Source: Punica granatum
Lineage: Eukaryota; Streptophyta; Magnoliopsida; Myrtales; Lythraceae
Assembly: GCF_007655135.1 (NCBI RefSeq)
Contig: NC_045130.1
Location: forward strand, 29,074,605-29,138,604
Direction of reading: 5' to 3'
Length of the DNA: 64,000 nucleotides
Part shown: positions 48,406-59,942 of the stretch, piece after piece
How positions within the stretch are numbered: the stretch's first letter is position 1
Layout of the letters: each line of letters begins with the position of its first letter
The notes under the pieces: generated by a model
The model's database searches: none
Seen by the model: only the letters and a program-made list of their open reading frames with translations
What the model was told of the DNA's origin: nothing
Made by a program: the position numbers and the translations under genes

Positions 48406-50100
48406 TGACGCAGCGTGAACGCGAGTAACCTGTCGCAGATTCGTTGATTCTGCAGAATACTAGAACTACGACCTTCAATCTCCTAATGATTCTTCAAATT
48501 CCTAGGAAACCGGCATCAAACTCGAATCAAATACGAGAATGGGCAAAGAGCACAAAAGCTCCAATTTTTATTAATTGATTAAAAAACAACTCTCTTAACC
48601 CTAGGGTTTTACAATGCTTAAATAGAATTAAAAAGGTCTAAATTGCACGAAAGATATAAATTTTTCCTAAAATTGTAAAAATGCCCAAATAACATAAAAA
48701 TGATCGTTTGAGGCCATAAATGATGAAATTCGACCTAAATCTCGTCTTTTCACAGCCAATGGCTGTGAGTTTTGCTCTGGAGGCCGTTTCCCTCGAGACA
48801 GGTTCTTCAAAACATGTTTTTCTCGAGATACCGATTTGCCACGTCTTCCGCCGCATCATTCTTCCCTGGGTGGAGAGAATTCGCCCTCGATTCGCCCTAG
48901 GAGTCCAGAGATAAATTTATCCACACAAACATACACATCTTTCATGCTTGACCGGAAACCGATGTTAGCCCATGCTCCAGAACAGATGATTGGAAAAAAT
49001 TCTGACTCAAAATACTCTGCCCCAGTGATTGGTTCGATAAAGACATATGATATCCTCGTCCTCATCTGTTGATTCGAGGCACAGTACTTCTGAATTTCTT
49101 GCTTCAGCCTCGCCTCCCTCCTATATTTTCTTTGCGAGTCCATCCTCTTGTCGATGGCCTCCCAGACTGCATTAGCCTCCTTGTCGTCTTCATCATACTT
49201 CACAGAAGCAAAGACACCGACATCATTCCCCTCAAATTCATTGAATGTCCAGTTCTCGTCATGACCCTTGTCATCTCCCTCATCATTCCCGTCAAACTCG
49301 GGCTCTCCATCGCCTCTCGCTAAAAAAATTGCGTCATCAGATGGATCATCTTCGATAAATATATTCGCATTCCCTTCAGAATAGGAATCATACTCGACAT
49401 CCTCCAAGTCTGCAGTCGGATTAGAGACTCGTCTGCGCCTCGGGTCGACCTCCTGCTGGGCCTCCATCAGCGCTCCTATCCTTTCGGTTAGGCGATCCAC
49501 AATAACGTTCAGCATATGCTCCAATCGGGTATCAATGATCCGCTCGATCCTCCGATACAACTCGTCCTCCTCTACAGCACGACGTTGATTAATCGCTCTT
49601 TAGGGCGGTATCACTGATCCAAGAACGGACGCGACTCTGATACTAATTGACACAGCGTGCACACGAGTAACCTATCGCAAATTCGTTGATTCCGCAGAAT
49701 ACCGAAACTACGACCTTTAATCTCCTATTGATTCTTCGAATTCCTAGGAAACCGGCATCAAACTCGAATCAAATACGAGAATGGGCAAAGAGTACAAAAG
49801 CTCCAATTTTTATTAATTGATTAAAAGATAACTCCCTTAACCCTAGGGTTTTACAATGCTTAAATAGAATTAAAAAGGTCTAAATTGCACGAAAGACATA
49901 AATTTTTCCAACAATTGTAAAAACGCCCAAATAACATAAAAATGCTCGTTTGAGACCCTAAATGATGGAATTCGGCCTAAATCTCGTCTTTTCACAGCCA
50001 ATGGCTGTGAGTTTTTCTCTGGAGGCCGTTTCCCTCGAGACACGGTCGTCATAACTTGTTTTTCTCAAGATACCGATTTGCCACGTCTTTTGCCGCGTCA
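48406..50100 (-). mobile_element. 1,695-bp TRIM-like LTR retrotransposon nested in the CACTA element
   Basis: Two direct repeats of exactly 453 bp (48406-48858 and 49648-50100) form the LTRs, with TGACGC/GCGTCA-type ends. Flanking 5-mers are CGCAG (48401-48405) and TGCAG (50101-50105). In minus orientation the 5' LTR is followed by TTAGTATCAGAGTC, close to the initiator-Met tRNA primer site TGGTATCAGAGC. The 3' LTR is preceded by a purine tract AGGGAAGAA. There is no pol. Only a gag-like/PRP6 ORF lies inside. Confidence 0.88.
48856..49560 (-). CDS. Chimeric gag-like / PRP6 (STA1) fragment ORF in the TRIM-like element
   Basis: A 234-codon frame. About residues 1-90 (HMLNVIVDRLTERIGALMEA, then RRRR and acidic residues) resemble the N-terminus of plant Ty3-type gag proteins. 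About residues 100-165 (NEFEGNDVGVFASVKYDEDD, then AVWEAIDKRMDSQRK and REARLKQEIQKY.ASN) match the conserved N-terminal region of the U5-associated splicing factor PRP6/STABILIZED1. The last 65 residues are unidentified. The final codons overlap the LTR. The PRP6 segment seems to have been captured from a host gene and fused to gag. The first codon is not a confirmed ATG, and translation is uncertain. The full PRP6 TPR (HAT) repeats are absent, so no splicing activity is expected. Confidence 0.6.
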   Translation of the reverse strand: MYRRIERIIDTRLEHMLNVIVDRLTERIGALMEAQQEVDPRRRRVSNPTADLEDVEYDSYSEGNANIFIEDDPSDDAIFLARGDGEPEFDGNDEGDDKGHDENWTFNEFEGNDVGVFASVKYDEDDKEANAVWEAIDKRMDSQRKYRREARLKQEIQKYCASNQQMRTRISYVFIEPITGAEYFESEFFPIICSGAWANIGFRSSMKDVYVCVDKFISGLLGRIEGEFSPPREE

Positions 50101-50800
50101 TGCAGCAAACTGCTTAGTGCGCCTAATAAATTCTATCATCGGAGGGGAGAGCTCGGGAGGAAGATAGCAGAGATTAGCATATCTGCTCTCTAGGGCCTCG
50201 GTGGGAGGAGCAAATCAAAGCAGACGCAGCTCAGGAGTCGAGCTCAAGCTCGGGGGCTTGCGGGTAGAGGGCTGATAGCTCGGGATGGAGAGGAGGCAGC
50301 AATAGCTTCCGCACATGGGATGACAGTTGCTAGAGAGGAGCTAGGCAGCAGGTTTAGCGCATGGAGAGGAGAGGCCGAGAGGAGCTCGGGATGGAGGATG
50401 TATGGCCGAGTGAAGGAAAGGGTTGCGGAAGAGCAAAGTGGGACGGAGAGGGATGGCTCGTGCATGCTCAGAGGGACGGAGGAGCAGATAAGGATAGCTC
50501 CCTATTGGGAGATGGAGCTAGAGCTCGAAAGCTCGGGGTTAGAGAGCCGATCAGCAGCTCAGGACGGAGAGGAGGCAGCAATAGCTAATTCGGTGTCGGT
50601 AGAGAGAGAAGCGAAGGATCGGAGCCACATAGAGGTTGCCCATGCGCTATAGGGAGGGTCGAAGATCGATTGGAGGCAGCAATGGAGAAGGCGAAGAGAG
50701 AGGGAGGGGAAGACAGATAATGTAAGGCAAGGGTTGATATCCAGCTAACGGTCAAAAGTCGACCTTTTTTTTTATTTAGCGAGGGTCGATTCCTCGCTAA
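50101..50800. other. Purine-rich right part of the CACTA element
   Basis: GAGCTCGGG/GGAGGCAGCAATAG-type phrases recur between about 50140 and 50700, giving long but low-complexity ORFs on both strands. No protein family is recognised. This is treated as non-coding transposon DNA. Confidence 0.45.
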
Positions 50801-50805
50801 CTTTG

Positions 50806-50836
<31 letters not shown>

Positions 50837-51369
50837 GGAATAGCGAGGGACTTAGCCAGGAATTGGATCCTTTGCAAAGTTTCCCTCGCTACTGGCGGAT
50901 TAGTGAGGGCTACTTAGTGAGGGATCAAACTCCACGCTAAATCCTCACTAATTGCTTGTATTTTAGTAGTGTGAATACACTCTGAGTCGCAACAAACTCC
51001 CGCCAAAACAAGAAAGAAAATCTTCCGAAATAATCCTGCTGTCTCCACTGCTATTTTTCGACTTCATCCCCCTTTTTTAAGCTATCTAGAAAACAATTAT
51101 CTTCTATATTAAAAAAGGCGGAAAAAAGAGGTTGGGGTAACACTTCCTTTTCAGTTTTGCCCAAAGCAAAATACAGAAGAAAAGCTGGACTTTGATTGAA
51201 AATGTAATTTCAATACAGCACCTTGTTCGCTTCAAATCCAAAAACCAAAACCATCCCAGGAATTCAATTGATTGTCCGATTACCCACAAAGTACAAATTT
51301 GCAAAACCAACCAAATCCGAAAGTATAATTACAATCTTAAAATCTCCAAAATGTCAGTCAAATGAGGAG

Positions 51370-51560
51370 GTTATTCTATCAACAACAAGAAAAGACTGCA
51401 AGTTGGTTGCTTGAGCGAATCTACAGTGGCAAATATGGCTAAAGCTGACGAAGAAGCTAACAATGACTGGAAGAAGACAGAGCACCGAAGAAAGCTTCAT
51501 TGGACCAGAACACTTTATCGCTAACTAAATTAGGAAAGTTGAGTATGTACTTGACCATTT
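51370..51560 (-). repeat. 3'-flank homology block downstream of SRLK copy D
   Basis: Matches 22640-22760 (downstream of F) and, more weakly, 27480-27570 (downstream of A). It includes GAATCTACAGTGGCAAATAT. It defines the extent of the duplicated unit beyond the coding region. Confidence 0.65.
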
Positions 51561-51804
51561 ATATATTACAAATGGAACCCAATCACATGCCATAACAGAA
51601 AGTTCACTTGGAGACTTTCTGTTCCTTCAAAATCAAACAAGAAGTTGTCAATCATGTAGCACATATTTTTGCATCTTCCTCGCTCACTGTCAAAATCGAC
51701 TCGACCCAATTGAGCAATAGGATAGGTAAATATTATTCAGTTTAATCCCCATAAGCTAAATATTTTCCACGCCAATAGGAAAAGACAAAAGATCGATCCC
51801 AACT

Positions 51805-54800
51805 CTACCGACCATCCACTAGAGTTATACTAATCTCATTCGCACTGTACTCTCTTCTATTTGATATGATTTTTGTTCCATCAGGGATCCTTTCCAGGTA
51901 GAAGCCTGGTTCCTTGGGCTGAAGAAGTGTTGCAGTCTCGCTGTCCAGCATCAGGAGCACAGAGGACATGGTCGGTCTATCTTCAGGACATTTTTGCACA
52001 CACAAGAGTCCAACTTGTATGCATCTCATAACTTCTGAAAGTGGGAAAGAATCCTCCATCCGTCCATCTATTAGCTCATATGCTTTCCCCTCGACCCATA
52101 GTTTCCACGCCTGCAAATCTAATATGATAAAAGAAAATCACACAGGAAAGCATCTATAAAATATGACTAGCTTGTAATTAAGCAGCTCACATGCCCAATA
52201 AGATTGAAATGGTGGTCAGGATGGTGAAACTCTCTGTTCCTTTTGCCACACACTATTTCGAGCACAAGCACTCCGAAGCTGAAGACGTCCGACTTTATTG
52301 AGAATATCCCATCTGCAGCATATTCTGGTGAGATATAGCCGCTGCATTTTCATTGTGAAAAGAATATGTTTTACGTAGTTTCACTTTTAGAGGCTCACAT
52401 AATGATTACTATGAATATCTAGGCCGGAAGCTTTCAGGAATCTGGCCAATTACTTACAAAGTGCCAACTATTCTTTTGGTTTTCTCTAAGAGTTGATCCT
52501 CCCTAAATGTCCTGGCCATGCCGAAATCCGATATTTTTGGGTTCATCTTGTTGTCCAACAGCACATTGCCACCTTTAAGGTCCCGATGTATAATCGTCAA
52601 CCTTGAATCCCGGTGAAGATAAAGAAGTCCTCTGGCCACTCCCACAATGATGTTAAATCTCCTCCTCCAAGCTAAACAACTTCCTTCCATTGTACCTGGT
52701 GAAACATTTCTGGGAGTTTAGTTGATAATGACAGAATATAAAGTTTAATATTACAATGTTTGGAAAGAATCACACTGACTGAATATAAAGGAGTCCAGGC
52801 TTCCATTGGGCATGTACTCATACACTAACATCCTCTCTCGTCCTTCAATGCAACAACCCAAAAGTTTCACGAGGTTTCGATGCTGAAGTTTTGCAATCAG
52901 CATGACCTCATTTTTGAACTCATTGAGGCCTTGCTTAGAAGTCTCTGACAGTCTCTTGACAGCAATTTCTTGCCCATTTGGTAGCTCACCCTGTTTATGT
53001 ATTATTAGAGCATTTACATAAATACATGGCACTGATAAAATGTTGATTAGGTTATGTGTTAGAGAAGGATATATAAGTGATGACCTTGTAAACATGCCCG
53101 AAGCCTCCCTTCCCTATCTGATTGGAACAGGAAAAATTGTTAGTTGCTTGTGAAATCATGACTGCATTGAACACAGGTAATTCGAAATTCTCCTCTTCTT
53201 CAGCATGAACATCAACATTTGCCCCTGTCAAAAAATAAAAAAGCATGTAATACCAATTGTTCGATATTTGTCATAATGGGACAATTCTGTCAACAGTTTG
53301 TTTATAGAATGAGCATTGTATATATAAATTAGAGATTTGTCACCAAGAAAAAACATATATTGAAAGAAAAAGGAACACATCAGGAAATTAGTGCTGCGTT
53401 TGGTTTCAAAGTAGGATTTTAAAATCAGATTTTGATTTTGAAAAGGAGTGGTATAAATGATTATGTATAGGGCCCATACTTTGACTTTGTATGAGTTATT
53501 TTGTTTTGTTGTGGAAAAAAAAGTGATATAAATGAGACCCACCCTTTGACTTTATATGAATTATTTTATTTTGTTATGGGTAGAATTAAGTTAAAGTATG
53601 ATTTTAAAAATCATACTTTGAAACCAAACAAGGACAGCCAGAGTAAAGGGAAGACAGAGGTACCTTGGCCTTTTCTTCTAGTCCAGGAAGCCCACAAACA
53701 AAACATTGCAGAAGATACTGATAGAACCACTGCCACAGCAACCACCCACTTCGTCCTCTTGGAATCTCCTTCTGTTAAGATAACTCAGAATGCAGAAAAT
53801 GAATCCAAATATCTTGAAGATAAAGTGAGAACATTACGAGGACGATTCAGGACGACTCATAAATGAATGGCATTATTGGTTACCTAGCTCTGATGCAATA
53901 ACCCGGATGAAAATTTCATTAGTCCTGTAGTTGTCATTAGCTTCCCTTATGTCGAGAAGATCTCCAAACCAAAACCCGCAGCCTGTCTTGTCTTTGTCCG
54001 TGCTTTCACTTGTGCTTGCATAGGCAGTGCAAGTACAATTCCTCGAGCAAAAGTTCTCACATTCCTTCAGGGTCATGGTAGTATTCATCTCAAACAGCAA
54101 CAAATCAGGCAACTTCACCCCCTTCACCCCTTTAAAACCTTCAGGACCTGAACAATTAAACGAGCTTTTCCATGTACACCCACCCGAGTACCATGGGTTG
54201 AGCGTGTCTGAGCCTTCAGCTGACTTGGACACATAACCCGGAAGGCATTTACATGTACGGAGAGATTTTGCTTCGACGCAGACTGCATTAGGACCGCATT
54301 TTGCATATTCATCGCACGAATCATTTGGTAACTCATATAGAAGCATCCAATCAAGTGTTTGGATCATCCATATGTAATGTTGGAGCTTGCCTGTGTAATT
54401 CAAGAGATATCTTTGCAATGTGTTCTTGTCACGAAGATCATACGAGAAGTACGCTCCCTCAGAACCATTTACCAATTTCGGGATGTAGGCTGAACTGAAA
54501 GCTGCATGGACACTGCCGAAATGAGGAAAGCTCCTATACCTGTTAAAATGTTAAGACAGGAACTGGAGTGAGGCATTAACATAGATACTGCAAGACCTTT
54601 CTTTTATCATGTCACTGCCCTAAATCATCTTCTGTAACATTTAAATCATTAATAGCATTTGATTTTGCTCTGCGATCATGTCATGCACCAGAATAATTGG
54701 AAAAAGAACATAGTAATCCTAATATGTGATATACTTCAATACATATTTATGAAAAGAGAAGTACAAGCGCAAAATTTAGATCAGTTGCAGTTGTATATGA

Positions 54801-55537
54801 GAAAAATGACAATAATAGGAAACGAAGTCACCATGCAATCGCCGGGGGGGGGGGGGGGGGGGGGGGGGGGTGGGGAGGAGTTACTACGACATTGCAATCA
54901 ATCTCCAAGAATAATACCTCGTGATGTTGCCCTCGAACATCTTACCCTGTGGAAATCCACTGGGATCCAATTTGAAGGAGAATTGTCCCAGAGAAGGATC
55001 CAGTGCACTCTTCCATGACATAAGTTGCTTCTCCATTCCGGCCTTGAAGTCCCAACCAACTTTCATTCCCGTCAGCATTGTATCAGTAGGATGATCGAAA
55101 CTCTGCCAGAGGTAACTTTCGGAGTTACCGTATTTCAAAACCAAGTTTCCGGAATCAAGGAGCTTTGCAGTTGTGCTGCTTGAGGATAAATTCTGAGTAT
55201 TCGACGCCCAAATCGCTTGTCCGGAGTGGTTTTGGATGACAAGATTCCCATGCTCGATCTTCAAAAGGCCTGGTGAGCTCTCGAGGGGTTTATTTCTATT
55301 CGCAACCCAAATGATCGTTCTAATTCGAATATCATAGAACCATATCCCAAGATAACGTTTGCTCGAGTTGTCTGTACTGAAAAACCCCAGCTGGAACTTT
55401 CCTCCGGGGGAGATTAACGTCTCGTCCTCACTCATCGATTGGGATTGGTTCAGTGAATCCATGGACGCACAAAAATCTAGCATCAATAATGAGGCTAGAA
55501 GTGACCAGAATATGGTGGAACACACAAGAAATGTCAT
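51805..55537 (-). CDS. G-type lectin S-receptor-like serine/threonine-protein kinase (SRLK copy D), intact
   Basis: Eight exons, 55537-54918, 54539-53884, 53771-53664, 53224-53085, 52990-52780, 52695-52458, 52341-52191 and 52110-51805, join to 2,430 nt (809 aa) with no break. The order is signal peptide (1-24), B-lectin domain (about 25-190), an S-locus-glycoprotein-like region, EGF (C282DEYAKC), PAN (about 337-418, [15 protein letters not shown]) and TM helix (about 433-455). The kinase has Gly loop 499-504, Lys520, HRDLK 615-619, DFG 635-637 and SPE 662-664. All catalytic residues are present, so an active RD kinase is expected at the plasma membrane. Ligand and pathway are unknown; relatives act in self-recognition and immunity. 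The extracellular region is split by an intron after GNIT-R, where many SRKs have one large exon. That intron holds a run of 27 G. It is the only complete copy in the cluster. Confidence 0.88.
53394..53634. mobile_element. MITE in intron 3 of SRLK copy D
   Basis: TGCGTTTGGTTTCAAAGTA at the left and its inverse (TACTTTGAAACCAAACA) at the right bound an AT-rich 241-bp sequence. Imperfect internal repeats (GAGTGGTATAAATGA/AAGTGATATAAATGA) are seen. No target duplication was resolved. The intron is otherwise normal. Confidence 0.6.
54844..54870 (+). repeat. Run of 27 G in intron 1 of SRLK copy D
   Basis: An uninterrupted G homopolymer on the plus strand, so C on the transcribed RNA. It lies about 47 bp downstream of the exon 1 donor in gene sense. 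Length may vary or be misassembled. Confidence 0.95.
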
Positions 55538-56618
55538 TTGATGTTCGGGCTTGATCCGAACTCCCCAAAAATTGCCTAAGTTAATAGCTCTGTAGTGCTG
55601 AATGGAAAAGGGCAGCTCAGCTCTGTATGTTGAAATGTCCTCCCACTACGAAAATGCCCTTATGTTTGCAGTTTCATATAACCCATCGAATTCTCTGATA
55701 CCATGTTAAATTTTCATGGGGCTTATAAGGACTTAAACCAATTTCCAATCTAAAAACTCGAATTGTAAATGATGGAATTAAGTCCATATAAACCATGAAA
55801 TTCTCCTTTGGTTGCCACTGTGGGATTTCTCCTTTTCTCACATGGCTTAACAAAGGGATGTTGACTTGATGTAAGTACTCAAATAATGGGTAGTTGAATT
55901 GTCTGGCTGCACCTCTCTCATCCTTCCAAACATGTTTACACTGGAGAATTCTATTAACACAATTAATTTTATAAATATATGTGACGAAGTAAAAAATAAC
56001 ACTACATAAAAGATTGTGAAGTTTAGAAAATTAAAAATAAAGAACAATCCAAATAAAATTGGAAAAAGTACTAAATCTCTTGTGGAAAAAGTACTAAAAT
56101 TGGAAAAAGTACTAAATTAACACAATTAATTTGATAAATTTTTTTTAGTGGAAAAAGTACTAAATTTCTTGAACTATATTTCACGTGTTTGTATTGATGA
56201 AAGTATTATGGATATATTGATATATATATATATATATATATAAACTTATCTTATATATTATTATTCAAGGGAAAACTTCATTTTATTACCGCCCACACTT
56301 TTCCTGATGTAAAACTTTATTATATATACACTAACTACAAAAATCTTTCCTATTTCCAAGGAAGAAATTGAAAACTAAAAAATTTAAAATAACCTACTAC
56401 TCTATTTCTTCAAGATTCTCCTCCATTATCTTCTACAGTGAATTTAAGAAAAAATAAATAAGCATATTCTAAAAGGATTCAAAAAGTCAGGTAAAAAACA
56501 GCCATAAAACATGAGAATAATCTCACACCGCTTAGCGTGTGCGGGTTAGTATAGTTAAAAAAAATTAAGGTGAAAAATAACTAGTATAAATATGTAAAAG
56601 AGAAGGGGATTAGAATTA
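55538..56618. promoter_or_regulatory. 5' flank of SRLK copy D
   Basis: The first few hundred bases resemble the 5' flanks of copies A/B, C and E (for example TGTTGACTTGATGTAAG near 55859). The promoter was therefore copied with the genes. A TA microsatellite lies at about 56219-56242. No exact TATA or transcription start can be assigned. Confidence 0.45.
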
Positions 56619-56936
56619 TGAGAATTTACCTAAAATGGCCCATGGTTTAACTGTTTTGTCAAATCTATTCCATGGTTTACTTTTTGCATCAAATCTATGC
56701 CGGCGTTATCTTTTCCGTCGACATCTAATGGCCGTGCTGACGTGGCGCCCACGTGGCAAGTGTGGTCCACTATCCCTCCACTTGCCACGTCAGCACGGCC
56801 ATTAGATGTTGACGGAAAAGATAACGTCGGGATAGATTTGATGCAAAAAGTAAACCATGGGATAGATTTGACAAAAAAAACATATGATAGATTTGACAAA
56901 ATGGGTAAACCATGAGCCATTTGGAGTAAAAACCCC
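56619..56936. mobile_element. 318-bp MITE (copy 2 of the family at 16823)
   Basis: Shares TTTACCTAAAATGG, TTTACTTTTTGCATCAAATC, GGCCGTGCTGAC and the inverted right half with 16823-17165. Flanking 9-mers TTAGAATTA (56610-56618) and TTAAAATTA (56937-56945) match at 8 of 9. Confidence 0.82.
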
Positions 56937-57167
56937 TTAAAATTATTACATTTAATTAATAAATAAATATTTCAAATAAACATTAAAAGTATTCACGAAA
57001 AATTAAATAAAACTCATCGTAAATAAATCTTAATTTCTTTAAAAAATTAGTATTTTCATAAATTAGATAATTAGATTTTGTGGTTGTTATGGGATTGTTT
57101 GTTGTACTAAACCAGCGTATAGATTCCGCAAAACCAAGAATCACACAAGTTTATACTCCAACTCAGC

Positions 57168-57472
57168 CTCGTTTGGGAGTGTTGTTACGGATGGAAAAGT
57201 GCTGAGACATAATTACTGAAAAATAAGTGTTATTTTCAGTATAAACTAAAGTATTTGGGAGTCACCAATTTAAAAATGTTGAAATTAGGTGCTTAAAATA
57301 GATAATAAGCAAAATCAATTTTCATAAGCATCTATCAATTTGTTAGAGAAAATTGCATTTACACTTGCTAAATTAGTCAAAACCTTGGTTTTAAAAATAC
57401 TCACAAAACACCACTTCTGCTTAAAGCATGGCGGAAAATCGCTTGTTTAACCTCTTACAACACTCCCAAATG
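57168..57472. mobile_element. 305-bp MITE with CTCGTTTGGGAGTGTTG ends
   Basis: GTTTGGGAGTGTTGT at the left is inverted at the right (ACAACACTCCCAAAT). Flanks AACTCAGC and AACTCATC (57160-57167; 57473-57480) match at 7 of 8, suggesting a hAT-type duplication. Confidence 0.65.
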
Positions 57473-57543
57473 AACTCATCGACATCTTATGGTGGAACTT
57501 AAAAAGTCCATTTCGACCTCGCTTAGTCCCTTATTAATAGTTA

Positions 57544-58532
57544 AGGTGAAATGCAATAATCTCCATTGTAATTTGGAGAAATGACCCTTAACCCCATATG
57601 CGAAAAAAATATGCACTTATTCCCATTTGACTTAATTGACCAAATTACTATTTTTTGGGAGAATACTATTTAGGGTCATATTCTTTTTAAGTCCATACAC
57701 TATTTTTTTTATTGAATAAGGTTCCCATTGCATAAAATATTCATACATTATCCTTATAATTTTTATTTTTTTATTTTTATTGAGTAAAAATTCAAAAATA
57801 AATAATAAAAATAGTTAAAATCTTCGATCAGAGAGGAAAAATAAAAAGAGGGATGGGGGTGGCCAGTTGTCGGGCACTAACGATGAAAGTAAAAAGCCGA
57901 AAATCGAGACCTAACCCAACCCAAAAATTGAATACCATATTTCAATTTCGGACAATTTCATAACTTAATTCGGTTATTGGGTTTTTGGAAAAATCTGATA
58001 GGGCCCGAAAATGCAGGTTTTCTAAATATCCAAATTTGTTCTACGTGATTGTGAGTTTGTATCTGAAGTTGATTTTTGTTTTGACGAGTATTATACTCAA
58101 TGCTATTTGAGTTTGTTTCGTTTAATGACCACTGCCCTTGGAAACATTACTGGAGGCCTTTCTCCCCCCTTTTTGACCAGATTCTTTTTTATTTTTATTT
58201 TTCAATTTTTTATTTCTAAAATTTAAAGCTATATTAAAGAGGCCTTATACAAATATTCTATGTAATATGGTTACTTTATTCGATAATAAATTATGGCCTT
58301 TAAGAATATATCAAAGAGGCCTTACACAAATATTTTAGGTAATTTGGTTACTCTATTTGATAAAAAATAATCGCCTTGAAAGGAAAAATTCATAAGTTAA
58401 GAACCCAATTGATACTTTTTCCAAAAATAATAGCTTGATCAAATAAGTCAAATGGAGCTGAGTGTCTATTTTTTAACAAATGAGGCTAATGTGATTTCTT
58501 CAAAATTGAGGGGAGGTTAGGGCATTCTACCT
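57544..58532. mobile_element. 989-bp TIR element with 8-bp target duplication
   Basis: Ends AGGTGAAATGC and, in reverse, AGGTAGAATGCC. Inverted similarity extends about 120 bp inward (CATTTGACTTA..ATTTGA). Perfect flanks AATAGTTA at 57536-57543 and 58533-58540. It contains a two-copy tandem repeat of about 75 bp (AAAGAGGCCTTA, 58237-58380). No transposase. The 8-bp duplication favours hAT. Confidence 0.8.
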
Positions 58533-58540
58533 AATAGTTA

Positions 58541-59942
58541 TTTTCCTTGATCAGATGGCGAACAGCATTTTTTATTTTTATTTTTATTTTTATAGCATTA
58601 AGTTTTGATGAATGATGATCATATGGTTTTGATCATACGTCCTCTTTCTTTTATATTGTTTTATTTATTATTTTATCTTTTCTTAATAGACTCATTTATT
58701 TATTTATGTCAATTAATTTATTCTTTCATTGATTTCGCACTAAGTCAATATGACTAATCAAAATAAGCAATTTATATTACAGTATTTAATCATCATCATC
58801 ATCATCATCAACTATTCTTCATTTTTTTTTTTGCAATTCTAATTTGTGGAATTGAGAAATATCTCTTACTTTAATATAATGACGAACATTTGAGTTCGTA
58901 ATTCCGTTCCCTCCAATTCCAAGAACTTTTGTGTTTTCTAATATTGAGACGGACTTGATCTGTTCTCACTTATCAGAAACATATGAATAAAATTTTATAA
59001 ATAACTTTAGATATTTGTAGACATGTTTACAACTTTCTATAAAGAAATATAAATTAAAAAAAGCGAAGAACAGTGGAGTTGAAAATTAGACAAGACTATT
59101 CTGACAGTAAATAGATAGTTTTTTTCCTCATTTCATGTTAACAAGAGAAAAAGTATATCTACAACGCCTAGATGGGAATTATCTCCATTTTTAGTTCTTA
59201 TATTTTCATAGTTATTTAAAATTTTAATTGCACAAGTAAATATAATTGATAAGATCATGCGATAATCTTCCGAATCTTTGAAATTTAAATTCTTCAAAAT
59301 AATATAATTTGATAAGATACTGTCATCAATGAATACCTTCTGAATTTTTCGAAATTTTATTTGAAATTTTAATTTTGCAAATATATACAAATCAGTTCTG
59401 GTAATTTATAAAATATGTTCTGAAATTTTAATTACTAAAAATAAATAAAATCAAATAAGATGCAGATGTCTACTGAATATTTTTCAGCGAAAATTACATA
59501 TAAAAGTATGCAGTTACTAGTTCCCCTCACATCTATCGCCAATTTATTTTACCTTAAAAAACACGAATTTTCAGTTTCGTTTCAGATCTATATCATAATC
59601 ATCAATTATTCTGATTTGTAACTGACGTGGCATTTGCATTTTCTAGCAGATTTGTAATTGCCACATCATGGTATCACTAAAAGTGAAAAATTAAGAAAAT
59701 TGAAAATTAAAAAAGAAAAGGTTATTAAAAGAAGTAAACAGAACAAGAAACCCAGTCGAAGCTGGGTTCTTGGTGGGAGGTATGTGTCTTTTAGTTTGCT
59801 CTAACTTTGACTTTTCGTATATGGAACGGCAGGAGAAAGGGAAAAGAGATCCGCCAGCGTAAACTTCGGGCTTTCGTGTGAGACACGATTAACGTAACCT
59901 ATTTCATTTGGTTCTGGAGTAGATTTCAATTCTACTCTATTC
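58541..59942. other. AT-rich intergenic region
   Basis: No gene recognised. A short ATC microsatellite lies at about 58790-58810. Confidence 0.4.

Larger units (their letters stand above)
46679..50971 (-). mobile_element. 4,293-bp CACTA (En/Spm) transposon
   Basis: Ends are CACTACTAAAATAC and, in reverse, CACTACTAAAATACAAGC. The target duplication TGA is perfect (46676-46678 and 50972-50974). Subterminal CCCTCGCTAA repeats occur at both ends (46708-46760; 50776-50945). Internal minus-strand pieces match plant CACTA transposase-type proteins. The element is broken by a nested LTR element and by stops, so it is non-autonomous. A TA microsatellite lies at about 50807-50833. Confidence 0.9.

Noticed and set aside
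50320..50652. 110-codon ORF in the right part of the CACTA element
   Set aside because: Purine-rich repetitive sequence inside a transposon with overlapping frames; no recognisable protein.
46679..50971. Treating 46.7-51 kb as a host gene region because of transposase-like and PRP6-like frames
   Set aside because: CACTA ends with perfect TGA duplication and nested LTRs show that all these frames are inside transposable elements.
56521..56555. Hairpin CACCGCTTAGCGTGTGCGGG followed by TATAG as a Helitron end
   Set aside because: The hairpin is good but the terminal CTRR is missing and no 5' TC end was found.
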